Shown here piece by piece: positions 25,104 through 35,000 of a stretch of 64,000 nucleotides of DNA. Source of the DNA: Alphaproteobacteria bacterium (GTDB lineage Bacteria; Pseudomonadota; Alphaproteobacteria; Reyranellales; Reyranellaceae); contig JAHBYP010000005.1 of assembly GCA_019635875.1 (NCBI GenBank), forward strand, positions 1-64,000, written 5' to 3'. The position numbers and the translations under genes are program-made. The number at the start of each line of letters is the position of its first letter. Within the stretch, counting starts at the first letter, position 1. Below the pieces are notes generated by a model. The model was not told the DNA's origin. It saw nothing but the letters and a program-made list of their open reading frames with translations, and made no database searches.

Positions 25104-26333
25104 ATGGCTGTGACCATCTCCGGCGCACGGCTGGTCGCCGTCGTCTGCACGGCGCAGGTCTTCGTGCAGCTCGGCGCCGGATTCTGGCCGGCGCTGCTGC
25201 CCGACATGATGGGCCTGTGGTCGCTCAGCAACAGCGAGGCGGGCTGGGTCACGGCGATCTTCTTCGGCACCTACATGCTGAGCGTGCCGGTGCTGGTGAC
25301 CTTGACCGACCGCGTCGACGCCAAGCGTGTCTACATGTTCGGCGTCGGCTGCACGGTGATCGGCCACGCCGCCTTCGCGCTCTTCGCCGACGGCTTCTGG
25401 ACGGCGCTGATCACGCGCGCGCTGGCCGGCATGGGCTGGGCCGGCACCTACATGACCGGGCTGAAGCTGCTCGCCGACCAGGTCGACGCGAGGATGATGT
25501 CGCGCGCCGTCACCGGTCACGCCGCCAGCATCGGCATATCGGGCGCGCTGTCCTTCCTGCTGGGCGACATCCTGGCCAACCAGTTCGGCTGGCGCTGGGC
25601 CTTCGCGATCTCGGCGATCACCGCGGCGATCGCCTGGCTCACCGTCACGCTGGTCGTGCCGCCGCGCAAGCCGCCGCCGAAAGCCGCCGGACAGGCGGCG
25701 CTGTTCGACTTCCGCCCGGTGCTGCGCAACCGCTCGGCGCTCGCCTACTCCCTCGGCTACTGCGTGCACACGCTGGAGATGAGCGCGCTGCGCGGCTGGG
25801 GCGTCGCCTTCCTCGCCTTCGTCGCCACGCATACCGGCTTCGACGGCAGCCTGCTGTCGCCTGCCCTGGTGGTCACCGTGCTGGCGCTGCTCGGCACGCT
25901 GACCAGCGTCGTCGGCAACGAATCCTCGATCCGCTTCGGCCGGCGAAGACTCGTCGCCGCGGCGATGATGCTGTCGATCGTCTTCGCCGCCGGCATCGGC
26001 TTCGTCGGCTCGACCAGCTACTGGCTCGCCGTCGTGCTGCTGGTCGTCTACGGCATGGTGGTGTGGCTCGACTCCTCCTCGCTGACCGCCGGCGCCGCCG
26101 GCAACGCCGAGCCGGCGCGGCGCGGCGCGACTCTGGCTGTCCATTCCACATTGGGCTATGCCGGCGGTTTCGTCGGCCCGCTCGCCGTCGGCCTGACCCT
26201 CGATCTTGCCGGCGGCATGTCGCCCTTCGCCTGGGGCCTGGCCTTCCTCGTCGTGGCGGCGTTCATGGTGGTGGCGCTGGCGATCTTCCTCGCCATCCGC
26301 CCGCGCGAGCTGGCCGGCGACCGCGGCAGGTGA
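25104..26333 (+). CDS. MFS transporter of the arsR operon
   Basis: A 409-residue major-facilitator permease with 12 predicted helices. Seen are WPALLPDMMGLWSLSNSEAG (helix 1 and loop), TLTDRVDAKRVYMFG between helices 2 and 3, and ANQFGWRWAFAISAI in the middle. It is the third gene after arsR and the flavoprotein, so it probably exports an arsenical or a product of the flavoprotein, as MFS proteins do in other ars operons. The exact substrate is unknown. It differs clearly from the ArsJ at 41452-42672. The ribosome-binding site is supplied by a palindromic repeat. Confidence 0.85.
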   Translation: MAVTISGARLVAVVCTAQVFVQLGAGFWPALLPDMMGLWSLSNSEAGWVTAIFFGTYMLSVPVLVTLTDRVDAKRVYMFGVGCTVIGHAAFALFADGFWTALITRALAGMGWAGTYMTGLKLLADQVDARMMSRAVTGHAASIGISGALSFLLGDILANQFGWRWAFAISAITAAIAWLTVTLVVPPRKPPPKAAGQAALFDFRPVLRNRSALAYSLGYCVHTLEMSALRGWGVAFLAFVATHTGFDGSLLSPALVVTVLALLGTLTSVVGNESSIRFGRRRLVAAAMMLSIVFAAGIGFVGSTSYWLAVVLLVVYGMVVWLDSSSLTAGAAGNAEPARRGATLAVHSTLGYAGGFVGPLAVGLTLDLAGGMSPFAWGLAFLVVAAFMVVALAIFLAIRPRELAGDRGR

Positions 26334-26377
26334 ATCCGGGGAACTCTGTCATCGTCGGGGCCGTCCGCGGCCCCTGC

Positions 26378-26402
26378 AGCACAGCGAGGGATCCAGGGAT
26401 GA
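26378..26402. repeat. Half copy of type C repeat
   Basis: AGCGAGGGATCCAGGGATGA is the left half of the type C repeat with a diverged end. It lies between convergent genes. Confidence 0.5.
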
Positions 26403-26404
26403 TT

Positions 26405-26782
26405 CTACATGCGCTTGCCCAGCGCGCCGAGCAGCTTGCCGATGCGCTCGGCGAGGACGTCGTAGCCGTAGGGCTTGGTGAGCAGCGGCCCGTCGCAGAG
26501 ATCGGCGGCGACCTGCGCCGTGCGGTGCACGCCCGAAGTCAGCAGGATGCGCATGTCGCCGTAGTGCTCGCGCGTCCATTTGGCCAGCTCGAAGCCGTTG
26601 ATGCCGGGTCCGAGGTCGATGTCGCAGAACAGGATCTCGACGCGCTCGCCGGCACGCAGAATTGCCTGCGCCTCCTCGCCCGTCTTGGCCTCGAGCACGC
26701 GGTAGCCGCAATGTCGGAGATAGTCGGCAACGGCGAGACGGACGAGGACTTCGTCCTCCACCACGAGGATCGTCGACGCCAT
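26405..26782 (-). CDS. Single-domain response regulator
   Basis: A 125-residue receiver domain: acidic pocket VVEDE (about 8-11), phospho-acceptor Asp54 in LFCDIDLGPG, LLTSGVH and LLTKPYG with the conserved Lys. There is no output domain. Such receivers often act with hybrid kinases or as phosphate sinks. No kinase is adjacent; the closest related receiver is in the hybrid kinase at 75-1625. The ATG at 26782 places the first strand at the N-terminus; an in-frame ATG at 26851 would add 23 residues. Confidence 0.85.
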   Translation of the reverse strand: MASTILVVEDEVLVRLAVADYLRHCGYRVLEAKTGEEAQAILRAGERVEILFCDIDLGPGINGFELAKWTREHYGDMRILLTSGVHRTAQVAADLCDGPLLTKPYGYDVLAERIGKLLGALGKRM

Positions 26783-26963
26783 GGGTTGTCCGTTGCCCAC
26801 CCTCTCGTTGTCGCCGTCCTCGGCCCCGTCAGTCGGAATCCGCTCTGGCATGACCCGGACTATCGACAACGCGGCACGCATCAGGCTCCTCCCATTATTC
26901 CTTGACTGGATGTAACGACCAACGCCGTTGCCGGTTCCCGCGCGCACTCCTATATAGGGCGCC

Positions 26964-27326
26964 ATGCGCGATCGCGGCCGTCACAGCCTGCGTCCCCGGA
27001 ACTGGTTCACGGTTCTGGTGGCGCTGCTGTTCGCGATCAACCTGCCGCTTTCCGCCGGATTCGCCGCATTGGTCGTGCCCGAGCGCGGCCCGGCCGACGT
27101 GCCGGCGATGTCCTGCCACGAGCCGGCGACTGCGCAGCCGCAGGACGAAGACAAGCCTTCCTCGCTGCAGCACCTGTGCTGCTTCACCGCCTGCATTCCG
27201 CTCGCCGCCGCCGCCGATGCCACGATCGCGCTGGCCCTGCCGGTCGGCGAGCCGATGCTGAGCCTGCTGCCGACGCGCCCGCTTCCGCGCGCCATCGGCG
27301 TCGATCCGCCGCCGCCCAGACGCTGA
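26964..27326 (+). CDS. Small membrane-anchored Cys protein at the start of the copper region
   Basis: A 120-residue protein with one N-terminal hydrophobic helix (about 14-35) and an exported part carrying SCHEP and LQHLCCFTACIP, four cysteines close to His. The form resembles DUF2946-type proteins that accompany copper genes. It may bind or buffer copper outside the cytoplasm; this is inference. It is the first gene of a plus-strand run leading to the multicopper oxidase. Confidence 0.65.
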   Translation: MRDRGRHSLRPRNWFTVLVALLFAINLPLSAGFAALVVPERGPADVPAMSCHEPATAQPQDEDKPSSLQHLCCFTACIPLAAAADATIALALPVGEPMLSLLPTRPLPRAIGVDPPPPRR

Positions 27327-27407
27327 GCCTCCCCACGAGTCCGCGCGCCGGCCGCCTGGCCCGCGCGCTCGCCGACGAGCGGCTTCGCGCCGCCGGGAGC
27401 CTCGACC

Positions 27408-27665
27408 ATGATCCGTTTCGTATCGCGCATCCGCGCCGCGCGGAGGCGCTTGGCCGCCATGGGCTGCGCACTGGCGCTCGCCGGCTGCGGCGCTTCATTG
27501 CCCACCATCACCTCGGGAGCCGATCCCGCCGATCCGGGCGCCGGCGGCGCGTCGGCGACATACACGCCGGTGACCGCGGGCACGGTCCACCACCAGCCGG
27601 TCGGGCCCAAGCCATGGCGCGACATGAACGAGCGCGTGGCGCCGCGCACAGGACGGTCACCATGA
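27408..27665 (+). CDS. Small lipoprotein of the copper operon
   Basis: An 85-residue lipoprotein with lipobox ALAGC (Cys27) after a short Arg-rich N-terminus. The mature part reads ATYTPVTAGTVHHQPVG then PKPWRDMNERVAP, with a His pair. GGGAG precedes the ATG, and the stop overlaps the start of the TolC-like gene (ATGA), so the two are coupled. I recall similar short lipoproteins beside copper oxidase clusters; the function is not known. Confidence 0.7.
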   Translation: MIRFVSRIRAARRRLAAMGCALALAGCGASLPTITSGADPADPGAGGASATYTPVTAGTVHHQPVGPKPWRDMNERVAPRTGRSP

Positions 27666-29065
27666 GGCGCGTGCTCACGATCGGCGTGCTGCTGCTCGCC
27701 GCCGCCTGCGCCGAGTTCTCGCCCGACGGCGGCATGTCGATGGTCTCGACGACGGTGCGCGACAAGCTGGGCGGCGAGGCGGTGAAGATCAACTCGGCCG
27801 CCGATGCCGAGCGCGTCCGCACGCGGGTCGACGCGCTGCTCGCGCAGCCGCTGACGCCCGACAGCGCCGTGCAGATCGCGCTGCTCAACAACAGGAACCT
27901 GCAGGCGGCCTACAACGACCTGGGCTTGAACGAGATCGCCGGCGTCGAGGCCAGCCTGCCGCCCAATCCGCGCATCTCGCTGTCGCGCCTGGCCAGGACC
28001 GGCGCCGTCGAGTGGGAGTTCCAGCTGCTCGGCAACATCCTGGCGCTGGCCACGCTGCCGGCGCGCAGGCAGATCGCGCGCCAGCGCTTCGCCCAGGCGC
28101 AGCAGGCCGCGGTCGAGTCGACCTACCGCCTGGCGCTGGAGACGCGCCGCGCCTGGATCAACGCCGTCGCGGCGCAGACCGTGGTCGGCTACCTCGAGCA
28201 GTCGCGCATGGCGGCCGACGCCACCGCCGACCTGATGCGCAAGCTGGGCGAGACCGGCGGCGCCACCAGGATCGAGCAGGCGCGCGCCGCCGCCGCCTAT
28301 GCCGAGCTCTCGGCGCAGCTGGCACATGCCCGGATGCGGGCGCGGCAGGATCGCGAGGCGCTGGTGCGGCTGCTCGGCCTGTGGGGCGCGCAGGACATCC
28401 GCCTGCCGGCCCGGCTGCCGGCGCTGCCGGCGCGGCTGGAGCCGATCGACAACGTCGAGGCCGAGGCGATCCGCAGCCGTGTCGACGTCGCCATGGCGAG
28501 GCAGGAGCTGGCGATCCTCGCCCGCAGCGTCGATCTCGCCGAGGCGACGCGCTTCATCTCGCTGCTCGAGCTCTCGGGCATCGTCGAGACCGAGCGCGAC
28601 GACGACGGGCGCAAGACGCGCGGCGGCTTCGAGCTGGAGCTCGAGATCCCGATCTTCGACGGCGGCCAGGTGAAGCTCAGGCGCGAGCGCGAGAGCTACA
28701 TGCGCGCGGTCAACCGGCTGGCGGCGCGTGCCGCGGCGGCGCGCTCGGAGGCGCGTTCCGCCTACCACACCTGGCGCGCCTCGCACGAGATCGCCGCGCA
28801 GTACCAGAACCGCGTGCTGCCGCTGCGGCGCGTGATCTCGCAGGAGACGCTGCTGCGCTACAACGGCATGCTCGCCGACGTCTTCGAGCTGCTGGTCGAG
28901 ACACGCGAGCGCGTCGCCTCGAACGTCGCGGCGATCGAGGCGCGCCGCGCCTTCCTGCTGGCCGAGATCGACCTGCGCGCCGCCGTGATCGGCGGCGGGC
29001 CGTCGGCCTTCCCGATCTCTTCCCCGATCGCCGCGCCGGCCGTCAACGCCGGCGGCGGTCACTAG
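27662..29065 (+). CDS. TolC-like outer-membrane efflux lipoprotein
   Basis: A 467-residue outer-membrane factor with a lipobox LAAAC (Cys16). Its repeated helical halves include DSAVQIALLNNRNLQAAYND and, in the second half, VDVAMARQELAILARSVDLA, both typical of OEP/CusC-type channels. It should provide the outer-membrane exit for the CusBA pump encoded at 32019-36885 on the other strand. It is coupled to the upstream lipoprotein by a 4-nt overlap. Confidence 0.9.
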   Translation: MRRVLTIGVLLLAAACAEFSPDGGMSMVSTTVRDKLGGEAVKINSAADAERVRTRVDALLAQPLTPDSAVQIALLNNRNLQAAYNDLGLNEIAGVEASLPPNPRISLSRLARTGAVEWEFQLLGNILALATLPARRQIARQRFAQAQQAAVESTYRLALETRRAWINAVAAQTVVGYLEQSRMAADATADLMRKLGETGGATRIEQARAAAAYAELSAQLAHARMRARQDREALVRLLGLWGAQDIRLPARLPALPARLEPIDNVEAEAIRSRVDVAMARQELAILARSVDLAEATRFISLLELSGIVETERDDDGRKTRGGFELELEIPIFDGGQVKLRRERESYMRAVNRLAARAAAARSEARSAYHTWRASHEIAAQYQNRVLPLRRVISQETLLRYNGMLADVFELLVETRERVASNVAAIEARRAFLLAEIDLRAAVIGGGPSAFPISSPIAAPAVNAGGGH

Positions 29066-29073
29066 AGCATGTC

Positions 29074-29139
29074 TGTCATCCCGAGCGCGGCGAGGGATCC
29101 AGTCTCCACCCTGGATCCCTCGCTGCGCCCGGGATGACA
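29074..29139. repeat. Type C palindromic repeat
   Basis: TGTCATCCCGAGCGCGGCGA followed by GGGATCC, a short spacer, and the inverted arm ending GGATGACA. It lies between the TolC-like and multicopper oxidase genes of one operon. Confidence 0.9.
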
Positions 29140-29160
29140 ACAACACCAGGAGACCAACCC

Positions 29161-30537
29161 ATGACCCTATCCCGTCGCGATATCATGGCCGCGTCCGGCC
29201 TGGCGCTGATCGGCGCCGGCGCGGTGAGCGGCCGCGTGGCCGCGCAGGCCATCCCCGAAGCGCCGACCGTGGGCGATGCCAGGATGCGCCCGCCGCTGAG
29301 GCCGACCAGCGGCCCCGACTACCAGCCGGTGGTGACGCTCAACGGCTGGACCCTGCCGTGGCGCATGAAGGACGGCTGGAAGGAGTTCCATCTCGTCGCC
29401 GAGCCGGTGGTGCGCGAGATCGCGCCCGGCATGTCGGCGCATCTGTGGGGCTACAACGGCCAGAGCCCGGGCCCGACCATCGAGGCGGTCGAGGGCGACA
29501 AGGTGCGCATCTTCGTCACCAACAAGCTGCCCGAGCACACCACCATCCACTGGCACGGCCAGCTGCTGCCCTGCGGCATGGACGGCGTCGGCGGGCTGAC
29601 CCAGCCGCATATCAGGCCGGGCAAGACCTTCGTCTACGAGTTCCAGCTGAAGAAGAGCGGCACCTTCATGTACCACCCGCACGCCGACGAGATGGTGCAG
29701 ATGGCGATGGGCATGATGGGCTTCTTCGTCGTGCACCCGAAGGATCCGGCCCTGCATCGCGTCGACCGCGACTTCGTCTTCCTGCTCAACGCCTTCGACA
29801 TCAGGCCCGGCGGCTACGTGCCGCAGGTCAACACCATGCTCGACTTCAATCTGTGGGCGTTCAACAGCCGTGTCTTTCCCGGCATCGACCCGCTGGTGGT
29901 GCGCAAGGGCGATCGCGTGCGCGTGCGGGTCGGCAACCTGACCATGACCAATCACCCGATCCACATGCACGGCTACGATTTCGAGGTCACCTGCACCGAC
30001 GGCGGCTGGGTGCGGCCCGAGGCGCGCTGGCCCGAGGTCACCATCGACATCCCGGTGGGCGCCATGCGCGCCTACGAGTTCGTCGCCGACGAGCCGGGCG
30101 ACTGGGCGATCCACTGCCACAAATCGCACCACACGATGAACGCGATGGGCCACGACGTGAAGACCTATATCGGCGTCGACAAGCGCGAGTTCGCGCGAAA
30201 GATGAAGCGCCTGGTGCCCGACTACATGGCGATGGGCATGGCCGGCATGGCCGACATGGGCGAGATGGAGATGCCGCTGCCCGACAACACGCTGCCGATG
30301 ATGACCGGCTTCGCCCAGTTCGGGCCGGTCGAGATGGGCGGCATGTTCTCGGTGGTCAAGGTGCGCGACGGGCTGGCGGCCGACGATTACGCCGATCCCG
30401 GCCACTACAAGCATCCGCCCGGCACGGTCGCCTACGAATGGACCGGCCCCGCCGCCGACGCGCCGCGCGCCCCGACGCCGACACCGACCGCGCCGACTCC
30501 CTTGCGTGCGGTGAAACCCAATGGCCACAAGCACTGA
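29161..30537 (+). CDS. Multicopper oxidase
   Basis: A 458-residue periplasmic oxidase with a Tat signal SRRDIMAASGLALIGAGAV. Copper-ligand motifs are in the usual order: TIHWHGQ, MYHPHADE, NHPIHMHGY near the C-terminal third, and HCHKSHHTM. The protein is of the CopA/CueO-related class that oxidises Cu(I) to Cu(II) outside the cytoplasm. A Met-rich stretch (MGMAGMADMGEMEM) after the last copper motif could collect copper. Its genes are followed at 11 nt by a cupredoxin and then CusF. Confidence 0.93.
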   Translation: MTLSRRDIMAASGLALIGAGAVSGRVAAQAIPEAPTVGDARMRPPLRPTSGPDYQPVVTLNGWTLPWRMKDGWKEFHLVAEPVVREIAPGMSAHLWGYNGQSPGPTIEAVEGDKVRIFVTNKLPEHTTIHWHGQLLPCGMDGVGGLTQPHIRPGKTFVYEFQLKKSGTFMYHPHADEMVQMAMGMMGFFVVHPKDPALHRVDRDFVFLLNAFDIRPGGYVPQVNTMLDFNLWAFNSRVFPGIDPLVVRKGDRVRVRVGNLTMTNHPIHMHGYDFEVTCTDGGWVRPEARWPEVTIDIPVGAMRAYEFVADEPGDWAIHCHKSHHTMNAMGHDVKTYIGVDKREFARKMKRLVPDYMAMGMAGMADMGEMEMPLPDNTLPMMTGFAQFGPVEMGGMFSVVKVRDGLAADDYADPGHYKHPPGTVAYEWTGPAADAPRAPTPTPTAPTPLRAVKPNGHKH

Positions 30538-30548
30538 AGGAGCCCTTC

Positions 30549-31025
30549 TTGAACACCGGTAGTACGCTTGCAACCCTGGCGCTCTGCGCCGGCCTCGCCG
30601 GCGGCGCGCTCGCCGATCCCGGCCACAAGCACGGCGGCGAGGAGACGCCCTACGGCATGCCCGGCGATCCGAAAAAGCCGGCGCGCATCGTGCAGATCAC
30701 CATGCGCGAGTCCGACGGCAAGATGCTGTTCGTGCCCGACCGCATCGAGATCCGCCGCGGCGAGCAGATCCGCTTCCAGCTGCGCAACAACGGCGAGCTC
30801 GACCACGAGTTCGTGCTGGCGACCCTGGAGGAGAACCTCAAGCACATGGAGGAGATGAAGAAGAACCCCGACATGGAGCACGACGATCCGAACGCCAAGC
30901 GCCTGAAGCCGAAGGCCACCGGCGCCATCGTCTGGCGCTTCACCAAGGCGGGCACGTTCGATTTCTCGTGCCTGATCCCCGGTCACCGCGAAGCCGGCAT
31001 GACCGGCACCATCATCGTCAAGTGA
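30549..31025 (+). CDS. Periplasmic cupredoxin
   Basis: A 158-residue cupredoxin with signal peptide (ending GALA before DPGHKHGG). The type 1 copper site is seen as DHEFVL (His) and FSCLIPGHREAGM (Cys, His, Met). His- and Met-rich segments (HKHGGEET, KHMEEMKKNPDMEHDD) suit a copper carrier. Translation probably begins at a TTG (30549), since AAGGAG lies 7 nt before it and the signal peptide starts there; no ATG fits. It probably passes electrons or copper with the adjacent multicopper oxidase. Confidence 0.88.
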   Translation: MNTGSTLATLALCAGLAGGALADPGHKHGGEETPYGMPGDPKKPARIVQITMRESDGKMLFVPDRIEIRRGEQIRFQLRNNGELDHEFVLATLEENLKHMEEMKKNPDMEHDDPNAKRLKPKATGAIVWRFTKAGTFDFSCLIPGHREAGMTGTIIVK

Positions 31026-31033
31026 GGTCCATC

Positions 31034-31318
31034 ATGCGCATGCCCATTCTCGCCGTCGCGCTCGCGCTGCTGTCGTCCGTCGCGCTGGCCCAGGCCGTGC
31101 CGGCCAACGGCGAGGTCACCAAGGTCGACGCCGCGCAGAGCAAGATCACGCTCAAGCACGGGCCGATCAAGAACCTCGACATGGATTCGATGACCATGGT
31201 GTTCGTCGTCGCCGACCCGGCGATGCTCAAGACCGTGAAGCCCGGCGACCGCGTGGTCTTCGAGGCCGAACGCGTCAACGGCCGGATCACGGTCACCAAG
31301 ATGCGCAAGGCGCCGTAG
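31034..31318 (+). CDS. CusF-like copper-binding protein
   Basis: A 94-residue periplasmic protein with signal peptide and the CusF/CusB-C small beta-barrel domain: GEVTKVDAAQSKITLKHGPI, then MDSMTMVFVV. In E. coli CusF copper is held by one His, two Met and a Trp; here the His and MxM are present but the Trp position appears to be Asp/Met (LDMDSMTM). It would hand copper to CusB. It ends the plus-strand copper operon, 8 nt after the cupredoxin. Confidence 0.88.
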   Translation: MRMPILAVALALLSSVALAQAVPANGEVTKVDAAQSKITLKHGPIKNLDMDSMTMVFVVADPAMLKTVKPGDRVVFEAERVNGRITVTKMRKAP

Positions 31319-31347
31319 CTCCGCGACGCCCCGAGCGACCGCTGCGC

Positions 31348-31872
31348 TCACCGCGTGCCGATGACCTCGCCGACAAGCGAATCGGCCAGTTTCCTCTGCT
31401 CCTCGTCGAGCGCGGCGTAGAGCGGCTCGAACGCGGCCTTGACGCGGCGAACCGACTCGAGCCGGACCGACAGCAGGCTTTCGTGCCGCGACATCTGCTC
31501 GACCGCCGTGCGCGGCGGCGACCCGCCCGGCTGCATCATGGGCTTCAACGCCGTTCGCGCGGCCGTGGTCGCGGCGCGCACCGCGTCGGCGCACTTGCTC
31601 CACGGCGCGTCCTGCGCCGGCGTGACCTTCAGCTCGGCCTTGAGGAAGGCAAGCCGGCCCTCGACGTGGCGCACCATCATGCCGCCCATCATGCCGTCCG
31701 GCATCATCGCGCCGCGATGCATCATGCCGCCGCCCATCGTGCCGCCGCCCGTTGACGGCGCGCCTGCGGCCGACGGCGGGTGATGGGCATCGGGCTTGGG
31801 TGCCTGCGCCTGCGCGGCGAGCGGCACGAAGGCGAGCAGGCCGGCGATTGCCGGAGCGATCAGGACGCGCAT
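31348..31872 (-). CDS. Spy/CpxP-like LTxxQ periplasmic protein
   Basis: A 174-residue exported protein with signal peptide, a Gly/Met-rich segment (GGGTMGGGMMHRGAMMPDGM) and a helical domain with LTxxQ-like sequences (FLKAELKVTPAQ, then DEEQRKLADSLV). The fold is that of metal-stress periplasmic chaperones such as Spy and CnrX/CpxP. The Met/His segment may bind copper. It lies downstream of CusA on the same strand. ATG 31872 was chosen because the signal peptide begins there; 31926 is an alternative. Confidence 0.78.
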   Translation of the reverse strand: MRVLIAPAIAGLLAFVPLAAQAQAPKPDAHHPPSAAGAPSTGGGTMGGGMMHRGAMMPDGMMGGMMVRHVEGRLAFLKAELKVTPAQDAPWSKCADAVRAATTAARTALKPMMQPGGSPPRTAVEQMSRHESLLSVRLESVRRVKAAFEPLYAALDEEQRKLADSLVGEVIGTR

Positions 31873-32018
31873 GGCGATCTCCCTTGTGATCGCCCGCCAG
31901 CTTGCACACCGGCATCGCCATTGCATTGAGCTGCATCAAGCGGCGCGATCGGACTCAGGCGAGCGCCCCGAGGATCGAGGCGGCAGGCCGGCGTGGCGGT
32001 CGCACCTGATCGTTCCGC

Positions 32019-35000
32019 TCACGCCCGCAATGCGCGCCCGTGGATCATGGCGAACAGGACGGGGATCACGACGAGCGTCAGCGCCGTCGATGACACCATG
32101 CCGCCGATCATCGGCACGGCGATGCGCTGCATGACCTCGGAGCCGACGCCGGTGCTCCACAGCACCGGCACCAGCCCGCCCATGATCGCCGCCACGGTCA
32201 TCATCTTGGGCCGCACGCGCTCGACCGCGCCCTCCATGATCGCCGCGCGCAGATCGACGCGGGTGAAGGCGCGGGCTTCCGCCACGCATTGCGCGCGCGC
32301 GTCCTTCAGCGCGTGGTCGAGGTAGATCAGCATCACCACGCCGGTCTCGGCGGCGACGCCGGCGAGCGCGATGAAGCCGACGGCGGCGGCGACGCTGAGG
32401 TTGAAGCCCATGTAGTCCATCAGCCACAGGCCGCCGACCAGCGAGAACGGCAGCGACAGCATGACGATCAGCGTGTCCGACATGCGGCGGAAGTTGAGGT
32501 AGAGCAGCAGGAAGATCACCAGCAGGGTCGCCGGCACGACCAGCGTCAGCCGCTGGGCGGCGCGCTCGAGATACTCGAACTGCCCGCTCCAGCGCAGATG
32601 CACGCCGCGCGGCAGGCTCACCTTGTCGGCGACGACGCGCTGCGCCTCGCGCACATAGCCGCCGAGGTCGCGGTCGCGGATGTCGACGTAGAGATAGACC
32701 ACGAGCTGGCCATCCTCGGTGCGGATCGTCGTCGGCCCCTGCGTGCGCTCGACCCTGGCCACCTCGCCCAGCGGCACCGCCGCGCCGTTGGCCAGCGAGA
32801 CCATGACCTGCGCGGCCATCGCCTCGGGATCGGCGCGCAGGTCGCGCGGGTAGCGCAGCACGACGGCGTAGCGCTCGCGGCCCTCGACCGTGGTCGTCAC
32901 CGGCTCGGCGCCGATGGCGCTGGCGATGGTGCGCTGCACTGCCTCGACCGACAGCCCGTAGCGCGCCAGGCGCTCGCGGTCGGGCGTGATCTCGACGAAG
33001 TAGCCGCTGTTGACCCGCTCGGCGTAGGCGCTGCTGGTGCCCGGCACCTCGCGCAGGGCGGCCTCGATCTCGCGCGCCACCTTCTCCAGCTCGTTCAGCT
33101 CGCGGCCGAAGATCTTGACGCCGACCGGCGTGCGGATGCCGGTCGCCAGCATGTCGATGCGCGCCTTGATCGGCATGGTCCAGGCGTTGCTGACGCCGGG
33201 GAACTGCAGGGCGCCGTCCATCTCGGCGATCAGCCCGTCGAGCGTGAGGCCCGGCCGCCACTGCGAGCGCGGCTTGAGGTTGATGACGGTCTCGAACATC
33301 TCCACCGGCGCCGGATCGGTCGCGGTCTGCGCCCGTCCCGCCTTGCCCCACACCGACTCGACCTCGGGGAACGACTTGATGATGCGGTTCTGGATCTGCA
33401 GCAGATCGGCGGCCTTGGTGATCGACAGGCCGGGCAAGGTGGTCGGCATGTAGAGCAGCGTGCCCTCGTCGAGATTGGGCATGAACTCCGTGCCGATGCG
33501 CTTGAGCGGCACCACGGCGCTGGCGAGGATCACCAGCGCCAGCGCCACGGTGAGCAGACGCGCGCGCAGCACGACGGCGATCACCGGGCGATAGAGCCAG
33601 ATCAGCGCCCGGTTGATCGGGTTGCGCGCCTCCGCCACGATGCGGCCGCGCACGAACAGCACCATCAGCGCCGGCACCAGGGTCACCGACAGGAGCGCCG
33701 CGGCGGCCATGGCGAAGGTCTTGGTCCAGGCCAGCGGCTTGAACAGCCTGCCCTCCTGCGCCTCGAGCGCGAAGATCGGCAGGAACGAGACGGTGATCAC
33801 CAGCAGGCTGAAGAACAGCGCCGGCCCGACCTCCTGCGCCGCCGCGACGATCACCTCGACGCGCGAGGTGCCCGGCCCGGCGCGTTCGAGCCTTTTGTGC
33901 GCGTTCTCGACCATGACGATGGCGGCGTCGACCATGGCGCCGATGGCGATGGCGATGCCGCCCAGGCTCATGATGTTGGAGCCGACGCCGATGACGTGCA
34001 TGGCGGCGAAGGCGATCAGGATGCCCAGCGGCAGGGTGACGATGGCGACCAGCGCGCTGCGCGCGTGCAGCAGGAAGACGAAGCAGACCAGCGCCACCAC
34101 GGCGCTCTCCTCGGCAAGCGTCGTCAGCAGCGTGCGCACGGCGCGGTGGATCAGGTCGGAGCGGTCGTAGACCGGCACGATGCGCGCGCCCTCGGGCAGG
34201 CTGGCGGCCATCGCCGCCAGTCGCTGCTTCACCGAGCGGATGACGTCGAGCGTGTTGGCGCCGTGGCGCTGCAGGGCGATGCCGCTCACCACCTCGCCCT
34301 GGCCGTTGAGCTCGGCGATGCCGCGCCGCTCGTCGGGCGCCAGCTCGACGCGCGCCACGTCGCGCAGCAGGACGGCGGTGCCGCGATCGACCTTGAGCAC
34401 GATGCGCTCGAGATCGCCGACGCCCTTGAGATAGCCGCGGCCGCGGATCATGAACTCGGTCTCGGCCAGCTCTATGGTGCGGCCGCCGACATCCATGTTG
34501 CTGGCGCGCACCGCCTCGCGCACGGCGTCCAGCGTCAGCGCGTGGAAGCGCAGCCGGTTGGGATCGACGACCACGGCGTATTGCCGGACGAAGCCGCCGA
34601 CGCCCGCCACCTCGGCGACGCCGTCGGCCTTGGCGACGGCGAAGCGCAGGCTCCAGTCCTGCAGCGAGCGCAGTTCGGCGAGGTCGCGCTCGTCGCCGAC
34701 CAGGGCGTACTGATAGACCCAGCCGACGCCGGTGGCGTCAGGCCCGAGATTGGGCGTGACGCCGCGCGGCAGGCGCTGGGCAGCGGTGTTAAGGTATTCG
34801 AGCACGCGGCTGCGCGCCCAGTAGATGTCGGTGCCGTCCTCGAAGATGACGTAGACGAACGACACGCCGAACATCGAGAAGCCGCGCACCACGCGCGAGC
34901 GCGGCACGCTCAGCATCGCCGTGGTCAGCGGGAAGGTGATCTGGTCCTCGACCACCTGCGGCGCCTGGCCGGCATACTCGGCGTAGACGATGACCTGGGT

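Noticed and set aside
21876..26144. Open frame of about 1400 codons on the minus strand
   Set aside because: It runs antisense through NlpC-like, arsR, flavoprotein and MFS genes, has Arg/Gly/Ala/His-rich low-quality sequence and no domains. Long antisense frames are expected at this GC content.
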